DNA from: Lysobacter sp.
Lineage (GTDB): Bacteria > Pseudomonadota > Gammaproteobacteria > Xanthomonadales > Xanthomonadaceae
Length of the DNA stretch: 64,000 nt
Direction of reading: 5' to 3'
Assembly (NCBI GenBank): GCA_019634715.1
Contig: JAHCAU010000018.1
Coordinates: forward strand, 60,620-124,619
This document shows positions 1-8,090 of this stretch, piece by piece. A model generated the notes under the pieces. That model searched no databases and was not told where the DNA came from. It was given only the letters and a program-made list of their open reading frames with translations. Position 1 is the stretch's first letter, and every line of letters begins with the position of its first letter. A program made the translations under genes and the position numbers.

Positions 1-885
1 GACGACCACAGCTTCGTCTGGGTCGGCCTGTACGAACCCGAGGAGGCCCAGCTCGACAAGCTGCAGGAGGAGTTCAACCTGCACGACCTCGCCATCGAAG
101 ACGCGCACCACGCCCACCAGCGCCCGAAGATCGAGGCCTACGGCAACTCGCTGTTCCTCGCCGTGCACACCGCGCAGCTGGTCGAAGGCCACATCCGCTT
201 CGGCGAAACCCACGTCTTCGTCGGCCCGCGCTTCCTGGTCACCGTGCGCCATGGCGCCTCGCTGTCGTACCGCCACGTCCGCGCCCGCTTCGAGCGCGAA
301 CCCGAACTGCTCGCGCAGGGCCCGGCCTTTGCGCTGTACGGCATCCTCGACTTCATCGTCGACAACTACCAGCCGATCGTGAACGAGTTCCGCGACGAAC
401 TGAACGCGCTCGAACACGAGATCCTCGCCGCCAACTGGCGCCGCGACACCATCGTCAAGCTCTACGAGCTCAAAAAGGAGCTCACCCAGATGCGGCTCGC
501 GGTCGCCCCGCTGCAGGACATCCTCGCCCAGCTCACCCGCACGCAGATGACCCAGGTCACCGAGGAAGCCAAGCTCTACTTCCGCGACGTGCTCGACCAC
601 GTCGTGCGCCTCAACGACATGATCGACACTCTGCGCGAGATGCTCACCGCCGCGATGAGCGTGAACCTCTCCATGGTCACCATCCAGCAGGGCGAAACCG
701 TCAAGAAGCTCGCCGGCTGGGCCGCCCTGCTCGCCGCCCCCACCCTGATCGCCAGCTGGTACGGCATGAACTTCGAATTCATGCCCGAACTGAAAGGCAA
801 GTACAGCTACCCCATCCTCATCGGCAGCGTCGCCGTCGTCTGCATCGTGCTGTACCGGTATCTGAAGAAGGTGCGGTGGCTCTAG
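1..885 (+). CDS. CorA-family magnesium/divalent cation transporter, 5'-truncated by the window edge
   Basis: The reading frame is open from base 1 with no start codon, so the N-terminus lies outside the window and 294 residues are visible. The C-terminus carries the CorA signature: a first membrane helix ending in YGMN (the GMN selectivity motif), then a short acidic/aromatic loop (FEFMPEL) and a second hydrophobic helix followed by a basic tail (KKVRWL). The long helical cytoplasmic part before it (LIDTLREML-like segments) fits the CorA funnel. CorA proteins form pentameric inner-membrane channels for Mg2+, sometimes Co2+ or Ni2+. A paralogue such as a ZntB-like zinc transporter is not excluded, but GMN followed by a MPEL-type loop favours CorA. 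Confidence 0.93.
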   Translation, partial: DDHSFVWVGLYEPEEAQLDKLQEEFNLHDLAIEDAHHAHQRPKIEAYGNSLFLAVHTAQLVEGHIRFGETHVFVGPRFLVTVRHGASLSYRHVRARFEREPELLAQGPAFALYGILDFIVDNYQPIVNEFRDELNALEHEILAANWRRDTIVKLYELKKELTQMRLAVAPLQDILAQLTRTQMTQVTEEAKLYFRDVLDHVVRLNDMIDTLREMLTAAMSVNLSMVTIQQGETVKKLAGWAALLAAPTLIASWYGMNFEFMPELKGKYSYPILIGSVAVVCIVLYRYLKKVRWL

Positions 886-929
886 GCGACATCACTTCGC
901 AAATGGCCGCCTGCTTGCGACGCAAGAAA

Positions 930-953
930 ACGGGCCGCCTGTCGGCGGCCCGT
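930..953 (-). terminator. Intrinsic terminator of the downstream minus-strand gene (probably bidirectional)
   Basis: A perfect 10-bp stem (930-939 with 944-953, ACGGGCCGCC / GGCGGCCCGT) closes a 4-nt loop. It is flanked on the left by AAAA, which reads as a T-run on the minus strand just after the stop of the 975-1430 gene. On the plus strand it lies 45 bp after the corA stop and has only a short TT tail. Confidence 0.75.
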
Positions 954-974
954 TCGCATGCGTCCTGCTTCGTT

Positions 975-1430
975 TCAGAGGATATTCATTGCGTCGCTCA
1001 TCGTGTTCCACGGCGAATTGATCGATGTCGTCTGATAGGTGAACGTGCCACCCTGGTAGCCATCGATGTTCCAGTAGCGCGTGAAACCGACGATGGTCTG
1101 TCCGGGTGAGCATGCCACCAGATAGTTGCTGCCGCAGAAGTTGAGGGTCTGGTAGTTGGCGCTGCTCGGCAGGGTGACGCCGTTGATCTTGGCGACGCGG
1201 CTGGTGCCGTAACCCACCTCCACCGTCACCACGCGCAGCTGCGCACCGCCGTGATCGAGCGTGGTGGAGAACTGGCTATCGGACAGGTTTTCCCAGCCCT
1301 GGTTGCTGGAGCCGACGTGGCGGATCTGAACATAGGACAGCGGTGGCGCGGATTGCGCGAAAGCGAAACTCGAAACGGCGAGCAAACCGAGTGCGGACAA
1401 CGCAAGCACGATGATCCTGAACTTCGTCAT
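975..1430 (-). CDS. Small secreted hypothetical protein
   Basis: A 151-residue protein that I do not recognise. I start it at the ATG at 1430, because it begins a clean signal peptide (MTKFRIIVLALSALG..., cleavage expected near FAFAQS) and has a GGGAAAG-like ribosome binding site 6-8 nt upstream. An in-frame codon farther upstream would put a polar extension before the signal. The mature part is rich in Ser, Thr, Asn, Tyr and Val with two Cys residues (FCGSNYLVACSPG) and looks like a small beta-sandwich. It probably acts in the periplasm or outside the cell. A terminator follows it at 930-953. No enzymatic motif is visible. Confidence 0.7.
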   Translation of the reverse strand: MTKFRIIVLALSALGLLAVSSFAFAQSAPPLSYVQIRHVGSSNQGWENLSDSQFSTTLDHGGAQLRVVTVEVGYGTSRVAKINGVTLPSSANYQTLNFCGSNYLVACSPGQTIVGFTRYWNIDGYQGGTFTYQTTSINSPWNTMSDAMNIL

Positions 1431-1611
1431 GACTGACTTTCCCTGTAATGAATGATGTGACGCGCGCGAGCTGCACCACGCGCGGCCTTGCGGCCAGCCG
1501 AGCATTTCACCCTCGCGCTACGGCGTCCACTATCAGAAAAGACAGGATCGGGTGGACGCGGGAATAGCGTCAGTTACAAGCCGCATTGCCTGCAAGTCGT
1601 TGATTCGAAAC

Positions 1612-2919
1612 TCATGGACCCACCGGCATAGCACACAGCGTCGGCGTCGCCGTCGGCATCCCCGGATCGGGCAGCAGCAGCGCGCGGGTGAGCTCGGGCC
1701 ATTCCTCGTCGTCCATGTAAGCCTTCACGGCGTGCGGGTGGCGCAGGCCCTGCTTCGCGAAGTTCACGACGAGCAGCCGGGGCGGCGCAATGTCCAGGTC
1801 TTCGGCGACCTGCCGGCACGACTGGCGGATCTTCACCGCCATGCAGGTGGCGCCCTTCCATCCGCAGGGAATCACGCCGTACTTGTTGGTCGCGGCGTCG
1901 CGCTTGCTCAGACCGAGGATCAGCCGCTGCGGCACCATCGCGCGCTTGGCGGGATCGGGCTGGCCGGTCTCGGCATTGCGGAAGTAATGGCGGAACGCGA
2001 TGGTCGGCTGCGCGGGCACCAGCATGGCGACGCGCAGATCCTGCAGCTGCGTGGGCGGCGCGTAGCCGGGCACCGTGCCCGCGCTGCGCTGGTGGTAGAT
2101 CGCCGGCATCGCGTCGAACTGCGCGCCGGCCGAGGCATCGCCCAGCGCATTGGTGATGACGTAGGCGCCGGAGCTGTGGGTGAACACGCGCAGCGGCGTG
2201 TCGCCTTCCACCTGGGCCAGCAGGCGGCGCAGTTCCAGCCCGACCAGGTAGCCGTTGTACTGCGCGTTGTCCCAGATGAACAGCGGCGTCCTGCCCTTCA
2301 GCCCGTCCCAGTACATGCGCACGGAGGTGATGAGCCGGCCCTCGCGCGCGGCTGCGTTGCGGAAACTGGTTTCGGCTTGCTCGTACCACGCCTGCGCATC
2401 GGCATGGTCGTTGTTGTAGCCGTGGATCAGCAGCACCACGTCGTCGTACCCGCTGCCCAGCGCCGAGATCCGCTGCGCCTCGCGCCTGCGCAGCACGCCC
2501 TGCACCGCCGCCCAGTCCGCCTCGAAATCCCCGCTCGCCGCCACGTCGGCATACGCCAGCAGCGTCGGCCAGTCCCGGTCCGTGCCCGGCGCGCGCCCCG
2601 CCTTCCATGCGTACAGGGACTTGAGGCTGGCGAAGTCCGGCGAGCCCGGCGACACGTACGGACGCGGGCCGTTCCTGACGTTGATGAAGTGCGACACATC
2701 CAGCGACACCGACGCCGGCGGGTACAGGTCGCCGTAGCGGTCCATGTAGAACGCCACCGCCTCTTCCTTCCCGCGCATGCAGTCGTTGAAGAAGACCTGC
2801 TTCGGCTTGCCGGCGCAGTCCTCGGGCAATCCCCCCTCAGAAGCAGCCTGTGCCGGCGCGGCGAGGGCGAGCCCCGTCAGGCAGAGCGCGACGAGCGCGA
2901 GCGTGTGGATGAAACGCAT
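1612..2919 (-). CDS. Secreted alpha/beta hydrolase-like protein (DUF900 type)
   Basis: A 435-residue protein with a typical signal peptide (MRFIHTLALVALCLTGLALA, cleavage near AQAAS). The ATG at 2919 is preceded by GGGGAG at good spacing. About residue 165 onward reads VVLLIHGYNND, the oxyanion-loop HGYNN seen in the DUF900/COG4782 group of predicted hydrolases. A later FTHSSGAYV matches a GxSxG-like nucleophile elbow (HSSGA). Several Cys residues in the C-terminal half could form disulfides in the periplasm. The substrate is unknown: esterase, lipase or thioesterase are all possible. It lies downstream of hsdR on the same strand but is separated from it by about 135 bp holding a palindromic repeat, so it is probably not part of that operon. 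Confidence 0.75.
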   Translation of the reverse strand: MRFIHTLALVALCLTGLALAAPAQAASEGGLPEDCAGKPKQVFFNDCMRGKEEAVAFYMDRYGDLYPPASVSLDVSHFINVRNGPRPYVSPGSPDFASLKSLYAWKAGRAPGTDRDWPTLLAYADVAASGDFEADWAAVQGVLRRREAQRISALGSGYDDVVLLIHGYNNDHADAQAWYEQAETSFRNAAAREGRLITSVRMYWDGLKGRTPLFIWDNAQYNGYLVGLELRRLLAQVEGDTPLRVFTHSSGAYVITNALGDASAGAQFDAMPAIYHQRSAGTVPGYAPPTQLQDLRVAMLVPAQPTIAFRHYFRNAETGQPDPAKRAMVPQRLILGLSKRDAATNKYGVIPCGWKGATCMAVKIRQSCRQVAEDLDIAPPRLLVVNFAKQGLRHPHAVKAYMDDEEWPELTRALLLPDPGMPTATPTLCAMPVGP

Positions 2920-3018
2920 GACATTGACTCCCCTGTCGTTGGTGTTGCCGGGTTTTTCCTGTCGCTGGCGCGGACGAGACCGCCGGCCGTTACGTCACCG
3001 ATCGGGCTCACCCGCTTG

Positions 3019-3041
3019 TGTAGGAGCGACGCGAGTCGCGA
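3019..3041. repeat. GTAGGAGC-type palindromic intergenic repeat
   Basis: The sequence TGTAGGAGCGACGCGAGTCGCGA contains a short hairpin (GCGAC / GTCGC around GCGA). This GTAGGAGCGACGCGAGTCGCGA form recurs between genes in Xanthomonas, Stenotrophomonas, Lysobacter and relatives. It lies 13 bp after the hsdR stop and may help end or protect that transcript. Confidence 0.6.
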
Positions 3042-3053
3042 GGCTGAAACACA

Positions 3054-6000
3054 TCACGGCCCGGCCGCAGGCCGTTCGCGAAATGCCTCGTACAGGCGCC
3101 CAGGCCCAAGCAGGATATCGAGCAGCCCCAAACGGATCCGTTCCGATGCAAGCGCCTGATTGCTCATGGACGCATGCGCTTCCTGTGCATCCATGATGGC
3201 ATGCAGGAGTTCCGTACGCAGATCGGGAGAGTTCGCGAACTGTTCTTTCGAGTTGCTCAGCGCCTGGCGCTTCAGCGTCTCGTTTTCGAGCAACTTCCCC
3301 TTGATGACGCCGTCGACGTACTGCAACTGGTCCGAATCCGAGAGAGCGCCTTCGAAGAGGCCGTTGACCTTCTCGATGATCTCCGCGAGATACACGTGCT
3401 GCTTGTCCTGCACCCGCCCACTGCCGGTCGCATCGATCGGCGGCAGTTTGTAGCTGCCATCGGCATTGAGGTCGAGCGATTGCTTTCCGGCATTGCGCAG
3501 GGAGTGATGGGTCAGGACGACCTTGGAAAGATCGACCGTGTCCCGTTCGCGACCGAATTCCAGCAAGGGAATCAGGCGCTTGTAGAAAATGAAACGCTTT
3601 TCGATATCGGTATTGCCGTAATCGAAGATCTGCGACAGGAAGGCGTAGAGGCGGACGTAAGCGCCCATATCCCCCTTGAACAGGAGCAACTGATCCAGGA
3701 TGTCTTTGTTCGCCTTGGCTGCTTCGGCATTTTCTGCCGCTTCCGCAGCAGCCCGCGCCTGCTGTGCGGCCTTGTATCGCTTCAGCAGCCGATCTGCCAC
3801 CGGCGAGATGGCGCTGCTTAGCTTTGCCTGAGTCCGCGAAGGATCGAGTTCCGCTGCAATAACCCTGTCGACCTCGAAAGCGTCGTAATAGCCGGACGCA
3901 TCGAGTTTCGCGCGGAGGTCGAAGACGAGATTGGGATCGGTCGTCGCCTCAAGCTCGGCCGTGTCGTAGTACGTCTTGAAGGCCTTGAGAACCTCTGCCG
4001 GCTCATTGACGAAATCCAGGATATAGGTCGTGTCCTTGTTCGGGTATGCACGATTGAGCCGCGAGAGGGTCTGGACCGCCTGGATGCCACCGAGCAGCTT
4101 GTCGACGTACATGCCGCACAGCAGGGGCTGGTCGAATCCAGTCTGGAATTTGTTCGCGACGAGCAAGAGGTGGTAGTCGGCGCCAGCGAATGCCTCGCGG
4201 ATATCGCGCCCCTTCAACCCCGGGTTGAGCAGCGCATTGTGCTCGGTCACCGCTTCCGGGTAGCTCTCGGGGTCATCGACCTCACCGGAGAAAGCAACCA
4301 GCACACCCAGCGGATAGCCCTGCCGCTCGATGTAGGCGCGAATGGCCTTCTGCCAGCGCACGGCCTCCTTGCGGCTGGCCACGACCACCATGGCCTTGGC
4401 CTTGCCTCCCAGCAAGGGCTGCACGTTCTCCCGGTAATGCTCGACGACCACCTGCACCTTCGAGGCGATGTTGTAATCGTGCAGGCGCACCCATTGCATC
4501 AGTCCCTTCATCGCAGCCGAACGCTCGACCTGGGTCTGATCGAACTCCTCCCCGCCATGCGCGAGCCGGAAAGCAAGCTTGTACGGGGTGTAGTTGCGAA
4601 GAACATCAAGGATGAATGCCTCCTCGATGGCCTGCCGCATGCTGTAGACATGGAATGGCTCGGGATTGCCGTCCGGGCCGGGCCTGCCAAACAACTCCAG
4701 CGTCTTGGTCTTCGGTGTCGCCGTGAACGCGACATAGGTCAATCCGGCACTGCTGCCCGCTCGTGCAGCCATGTCTGCAGCGAGCATCGTCTCGATGCCG
4801 ACCTCACCCCCGTCCTGCAACTCGGCCCATTCCTCGGCGCTCAGCAACTGGCGAAGCTTGGCGGCAGCTTCGCCGGTCTGCGAGCTGTGAGCTTCGTCGG
4901 CGACCACGGCAAACCGCTTTCCTTCCGTCGCGGTCAGTTCCTGCACGGCCTTGAGTGCAAACGGAAAGGTCTGGATCGTGCAGACAATGATCTTCTTGCC
5001 GTCTTTCAGCGCCTGTCCGAGCTGCGCGCTCTTGCTGCCATGCTCGTTGGTGATCGAAGCGACGACACCCGTTGTCCGCTCGAAATCGAAGATGGCCTCC
5101 TGCAGTTGCGCATCCAGCACGTTGCGGTCGGAGACCACCAACACGCTGTCGAAGACCTTGCGATGGGCCTCGTCATGAAGGTCGGCGAGGAAGTGCGCGG
5201 TCCATGCGATGGAATTGGTCTTGCCGGAGCCGGCGGAATGCTGGATCAGGTAACGCTGACCAGGTCCGTTCGTCCGGATATCGGCGACGAGCTTCCGGGT
5301 CACGTCCAACTGGTGGTAGCGGGGGAAGATCACCGAGACAAGCTGCTTCTTGTCATCGCGCTTGGCGATCAGATAGCGTCCGAGGATCTGCAGCCAGCTG
5401 TCGCGCTCCCACACCTCCTCCCACAGATAGCGGGTCGCGAATCCTTCAGTATCCGGTGGGTTGCCGGCTGCACCGTCGTTGCCGCGATTGAAGGGCAGGA
5501 AACGGGTTTCCGTGCCGGCCAGTCGCGTGGCCATCATCACTTCCGACTGGCTGATCGCGAAGTGGACCAGTGCGCCCCCCGGGAAGGACAACAGAGGTTC
5601 GATAACGCCGCCTTTCAGATGCGGGTGCCGATCATGACGATACTGGTCAACTGCATCATCGGCACACTGCGTGAAATCCGACTTCAACTCTGCCGTCGCG
5701 ACCGGCAGACCATTGAGGAACAGCACCAGATCGATCGCATCCTGCGGGTTGTTCGGCGAATGACGCACCTGTCTCACCACACGGAGTCGATTGGCCGCGT
5801 AATGCTGCTGGGTCACCGGGTTCATCGCCAGCGCAGGCTTGAACTGGGCCAGCGTCAGCGGGGCCTTCAGTCCCACCAGCTCCACGCCCCGGCGCAGCAC
5901 GTCCAGCGTGCCTCGCTCGTCCAGGCTCTTGCGCACGCGTTCGGCCACCCGCTGCCCGGCCATGGGGCCGTGAGTCTTGGTCAGCGTCTGCCAGGCCTGC

Positions 6001-6155
6001 GGCTGGGTCGACTCGATCCATGCCAGTAGATCGGGCAGAAACAACGCTGTCGCCCGGTCATACAGGCCGGCATCGCCTTCCGCATGGAGCCAGCCATGTG
6101 CGGCGAGGTGTTCGCAGATTTCACGCTCGAAGTGGTGTTCCTGGTGCAAGTTCAT
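3054..6155 (-). CDS. hsdR: Type I restriction enzyme R subunit
   Basis: A 1033-residue motor/nuclease subunit. The N-terminal nuclease has a PD-(D/E)xK arrangement: Asp near residue 142 (NPQDAIDLV) and ELK at 156-158. The SF2 translocase follows, with Walker A SAGSGKT (about 307-313), DEAH at 420-423 and a TATPK motif. The C-terminal part is the helical region that docks on the methylase. HsdR cuts unmethylated DNA after ATP-driven translocation when bound to HsdM2S. I start at the ATG at 6155, which overlaps the stop of the DUF262 gene (ATGA) and gives MNLHQEHHFEREICEHLAAHGW, a typical HsdR N-terminus. It is last in the operon, unusually far from hsdM/hsdS. Confidence 0.95.
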   Translation of the reverse strand: MNLHQEHHFEREICEHLAAHGWLHAEGDAGLYDRATALFLPDLLAWIESTQPQAWQTLTKTHGPMAGQRVAERVRKSLDERGTLDVLRRGVELVGLKAPLTLAQFKPALAMNPVTQQHYAANRLRVVRQVRHSPNNPQDAIDLVLFLNGLPVATAELKSDFTQCADDAVDQYRHDRHPHLKGGVIEPLLSFPGGALVHFAISQSEVMMATRLAGTETRFLPFNRGNDGAAGNPPDTEGFATRYLWEEVWERDSWLQILGRYLIAKRDDKKQLVSVIFPRYHQLDVTRKLVADIRTNGPGQRYLIQHSAGSGKTNSIAWTAHFLADLHDEAHRKVFDSVLVVSDRNVLDAQLQEAIFDFERTTGVVASITNEHGSKSAQLGQALKDGKKIIVCTIQTFPFALKAVQELTATEGKRFAVVADEAHSSQTGEAAAKLRQLLSAEEWAELQDGGEVGIETMLAADMAARAGSSAGLTYVAFTATPKTKTLELFGRPGPDGNPEPFHVYSMRQAIEEAFILDVLRNYTPYKLAFRLAHGGEEFDQTQVERSAAMKGLMQWVRLHDYNIASKVQVVVEHYRENVQPLLGGKAKAMVVVASRKEAVRWQKAIRAYIERQGYPLGVLVAFSGEVDDPESYPEAVTEHNALLNPGLKGRDIREAFAGADYHLLLVANKFQTGFDQPLLCGMYVDKLLGGIQAVQTLSRLNRAYPNKDTTYILDFVNEPAEVLKAFKTYYDTAELEATTDPNLVFDLRAKLDASGYYDAFEVDRVIAAELDPSRTQAKLSSAISPVADRLLKRYKAAQQARAAAEAAENAEAAKANKDILDQLLLFKGDMGAYVRLYAFLSQIFDYGNTDIEKRFIFYKRLIPLLEFGRERDTVDLSKVVLTHHSLRNAGKQSLDLNADGSYKLPPIDATGSGRVQDKQHVYLAEIIEKVNGLFEGALSDSDQLQYVDGVIKGKLLENETLKRQALSNSKEQFANSPDLRTELLHAIMDAQEAHASMSNQALASERIRLGLLDILLGPGRLYEAFRERPAAGP

Positions 6156-8017
6156 GCACTTCCTCTCTCCGCATTCAGACGTGCTGGCGCCCACACCTGA
6201 TCCGCAAGCTGACGATACAACCCTTGACGCTCATCAAGATCAGCCTTGCGGAAGTGCTCCATAGGCCTGAACGGCAGGCCGGTCTTCTCGACAAAAGACA
6301 GGAAGCCGGGATTTCGCTCGTAACAGTGCTCGTGCAGGGACCAAGCCATCAGGTTCTGGCTCACGTAGTGCTTGCGCTTCTTCTCGTAATCGAGGTCACC
6401 GTAGCTTCCGTTGAAGCTCTTCGGTAGCAGGAGCAAGCCACCGAAGCGGTCTCGATACTCCCAGAAGTCCGCTTCCGACGGAAACTCGTCCCGGTGGCGC
6501 TTGGGATGAGCGGCCCAGATATGCTCGATCTCGTAGCGCCCCCGCCCTTCCACGAGATACTTGGCGGCGCTGCTGTCGATCCCGGATGCCTGCTCCAGAT
6601 GGGCCGTCATCCTGGCCAGAAGCACCTTGATGTAGCGCTTGGACCACTGGTTGAGCACGAAGCCGTCGAAGCCGCTTCGACGCCCATCGCTGGTGCCGTC
6701 AAAGGTGCAGCCCTGGTCATCGAGGCGCTTCGACAAGGTGTCGACCAGTTCCGCCAGCCCCAAGCCGCGAATGTCGCGCATGATCAGGAACGCCGCGTAG
6801 GACATGGCACCGTAGGTCATGCTCAGATAGTTCACGGCGCGGCGCGCCAGCAGGATGTCGAGGAAGATCGCGACGGCACGGATCTTCCTGTCGATGACCT
6901 CCTTGCTGTCGGAGAACGAAAGCGGCGCCAGCAGCAGCGGATACTGCAAAGTAAAGTTGAAGGCCGCAACGTGATAGACCGGCTCCAGCCCATCTTCCGG
7001 CTTGATCGACGCTTTGCGCACCCGCTCGTACTGGCGCGTGTAGAAGACCATGTCATCGTGAATGAAGCGGAAGAAATCATCACCCGACTTCAATCCGATT
7101 TCTTCGGCGTGGTCGCCCAGCCAGCGATGGAACTCGGTACCGATCCGCTCGAAGTCCTTGTTCTCTGAACCGCTTCGACGCTCGCGCACGCTGTTGGCGT
7201 AGCGCGCCCTCAGCCAGGCCTTGACGGCGTCGGTATCCTCGTCCTTTCCGAGCTTGCGGAGCGACTCGATCCGCTCGCGCCAGACCCGGGTCGCCTGCTC
7301 ACGCTGCCCCACATTCTCGATCTTCGCCAGCAGGTAACCCTTGAGCATGTCCAGCGGCGTCAGCGACAGGCCACGATCGTTCATGGTCTCGAAGATCACG
7401 TAGGCATCGTCGTCCGATGCCGCCGTGATCTCGATCAGGTAGACCTTCTCGATCAGCCAGTCGCAGAAGAAAGGCAGCGCGGCATCGTCGATGTCCTCGG
7501 CCTGCTCGCCCAGCAGTTCTTCCAGGTCCTGGTAGCGCGCCACGATGGTCTGCACCGATTCTGAGGCATCGCCGGTGTCGGGCACCGTGCCGACGAACAG
7601 GGAATGCATGATCGCCCGGCGCTCTTCCACGGCGATATTGAAAGCGCGCTCGCCGTAGCGCTCGGAAAGAATCAGGTCTTCCAGCTTCACACGGTCGAGC
7701 CGGTTGCCCTGCCGGCGATGCAACAACAGGAGCAGCAGGGTAATGGTCGTCAGACGCTGCTGGCCATCAACGATGTACTTGTTGCCGTCGCGCTCGCTGA
7801 GGATGATCGAGCCGAGGAAATAGTTTCCGTACTTCTCGACCTCACTCCGCTGGGAACCTGGTCTGTACCACTGCATGAACTGCTCGGTCAGGTCGTCCAC
7901 AAGTTCCTTGACCTGTTTCTTCTCCCAGCGGTACTCACGCTGGTAGTAGTCGATGCCGTAACGCTTGCCCTTGAGGATTTCGTTGATCGTACGGGCCTTG
8001 CCGTCGATGGTCTTCAT
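6152..8017 (-). CDS. DUF262/DUF1524 protein (GmrSD-like), embedded in the hsd operon
   Basis: A 621-residue protein with the two-part DUF262-DUF1524 layout. The N-terminus holds QREYRW (about 26-31) and DGQQRLTT (84-91), the ParB/Srx-like NTP-binding signature of DUF262. The C-terminus holds IEHI (497-500) in an HNH-like context followed by GGLLLLPKSFN. The type IV enzyme GmrSD, which cuts glucosylated hydroxymethylcytosine DNA, combines these domains, so an NTP-dependent nuclease role is likely; the target is unknown. The ATG at 8017 has AAAGGAA 8 nt upstream. There is a 73-bp gap to the upstream gene, the only gap inside this operon, while the stop overlaps the hsdR start (ATGA). Proteins of this type are known as passengers of type I R-M loci. 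Confidence 0.88.
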   Translation of the reverse strand: MKTIDGKARTINEILKGKRYGIDYYQREYRWEKKQVKELVDDLTEQFMQWYRPGSQRSEVEKYGNYFLGSIILSERDGNKYIVDGQQRLTTITLLLLLLHRRQGNRLDRVKLEDLILSERYGERAFNIAVEERRAIMHSLFVGTVPDTGDASESVQTIVARYQDLEELLGEQAEDIDDAALPFFCDWLIEKVYLIEITAASDDDAYVIFETMNDRGLSLTPLDMLKGYLLAKIENVGQREQATRVWRERIESLRKLGKDEDTDAVKAWLRARYANSVRERRSGSENKDFERIGTEFHRWLGDHAEEIGLKSGDDFFRFIHDDMVFYTRQYERVRKASIKPEDGLEPVYHVAAFNFTLQYPLLLAPLSFSDSKEVIDRKIRAVAIFLDILLARRAVNYLSMTYGAMSYAAFLIMRDIRGLGLAELVDTLSKRLDDQGCTFDGTSDGRRSGFDGFVLNQWSKRYIKVLLARMTAHLEQASGIDSSAAKYLVEGRGRYEIEHIWAAHPKRHRDEFPSEADFWEYRDRFGGLLLLPKSFNGSYGDLDYEKKRKHYVSQNLMAWSLHEHCYERNPGFLSFVEKTGLPFRPMEHFRKADLDERQGLYRQLADQVWAPARLNAERGSA

Positions 8018-8090
8018 GCTGCGGTTCCTTTCGCTTCCGTGCATTCCATGGCTCTGCGACCTCTCGTACGACAGTCTCTCCGAATCGGCA

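Noticed and set aside
4170..6029. A 619-codon plus-strand open frame opposite hsdR
   Set aside because: Antisense shadow of a well-conserved gene, with no family motif and no ribosome binding site.
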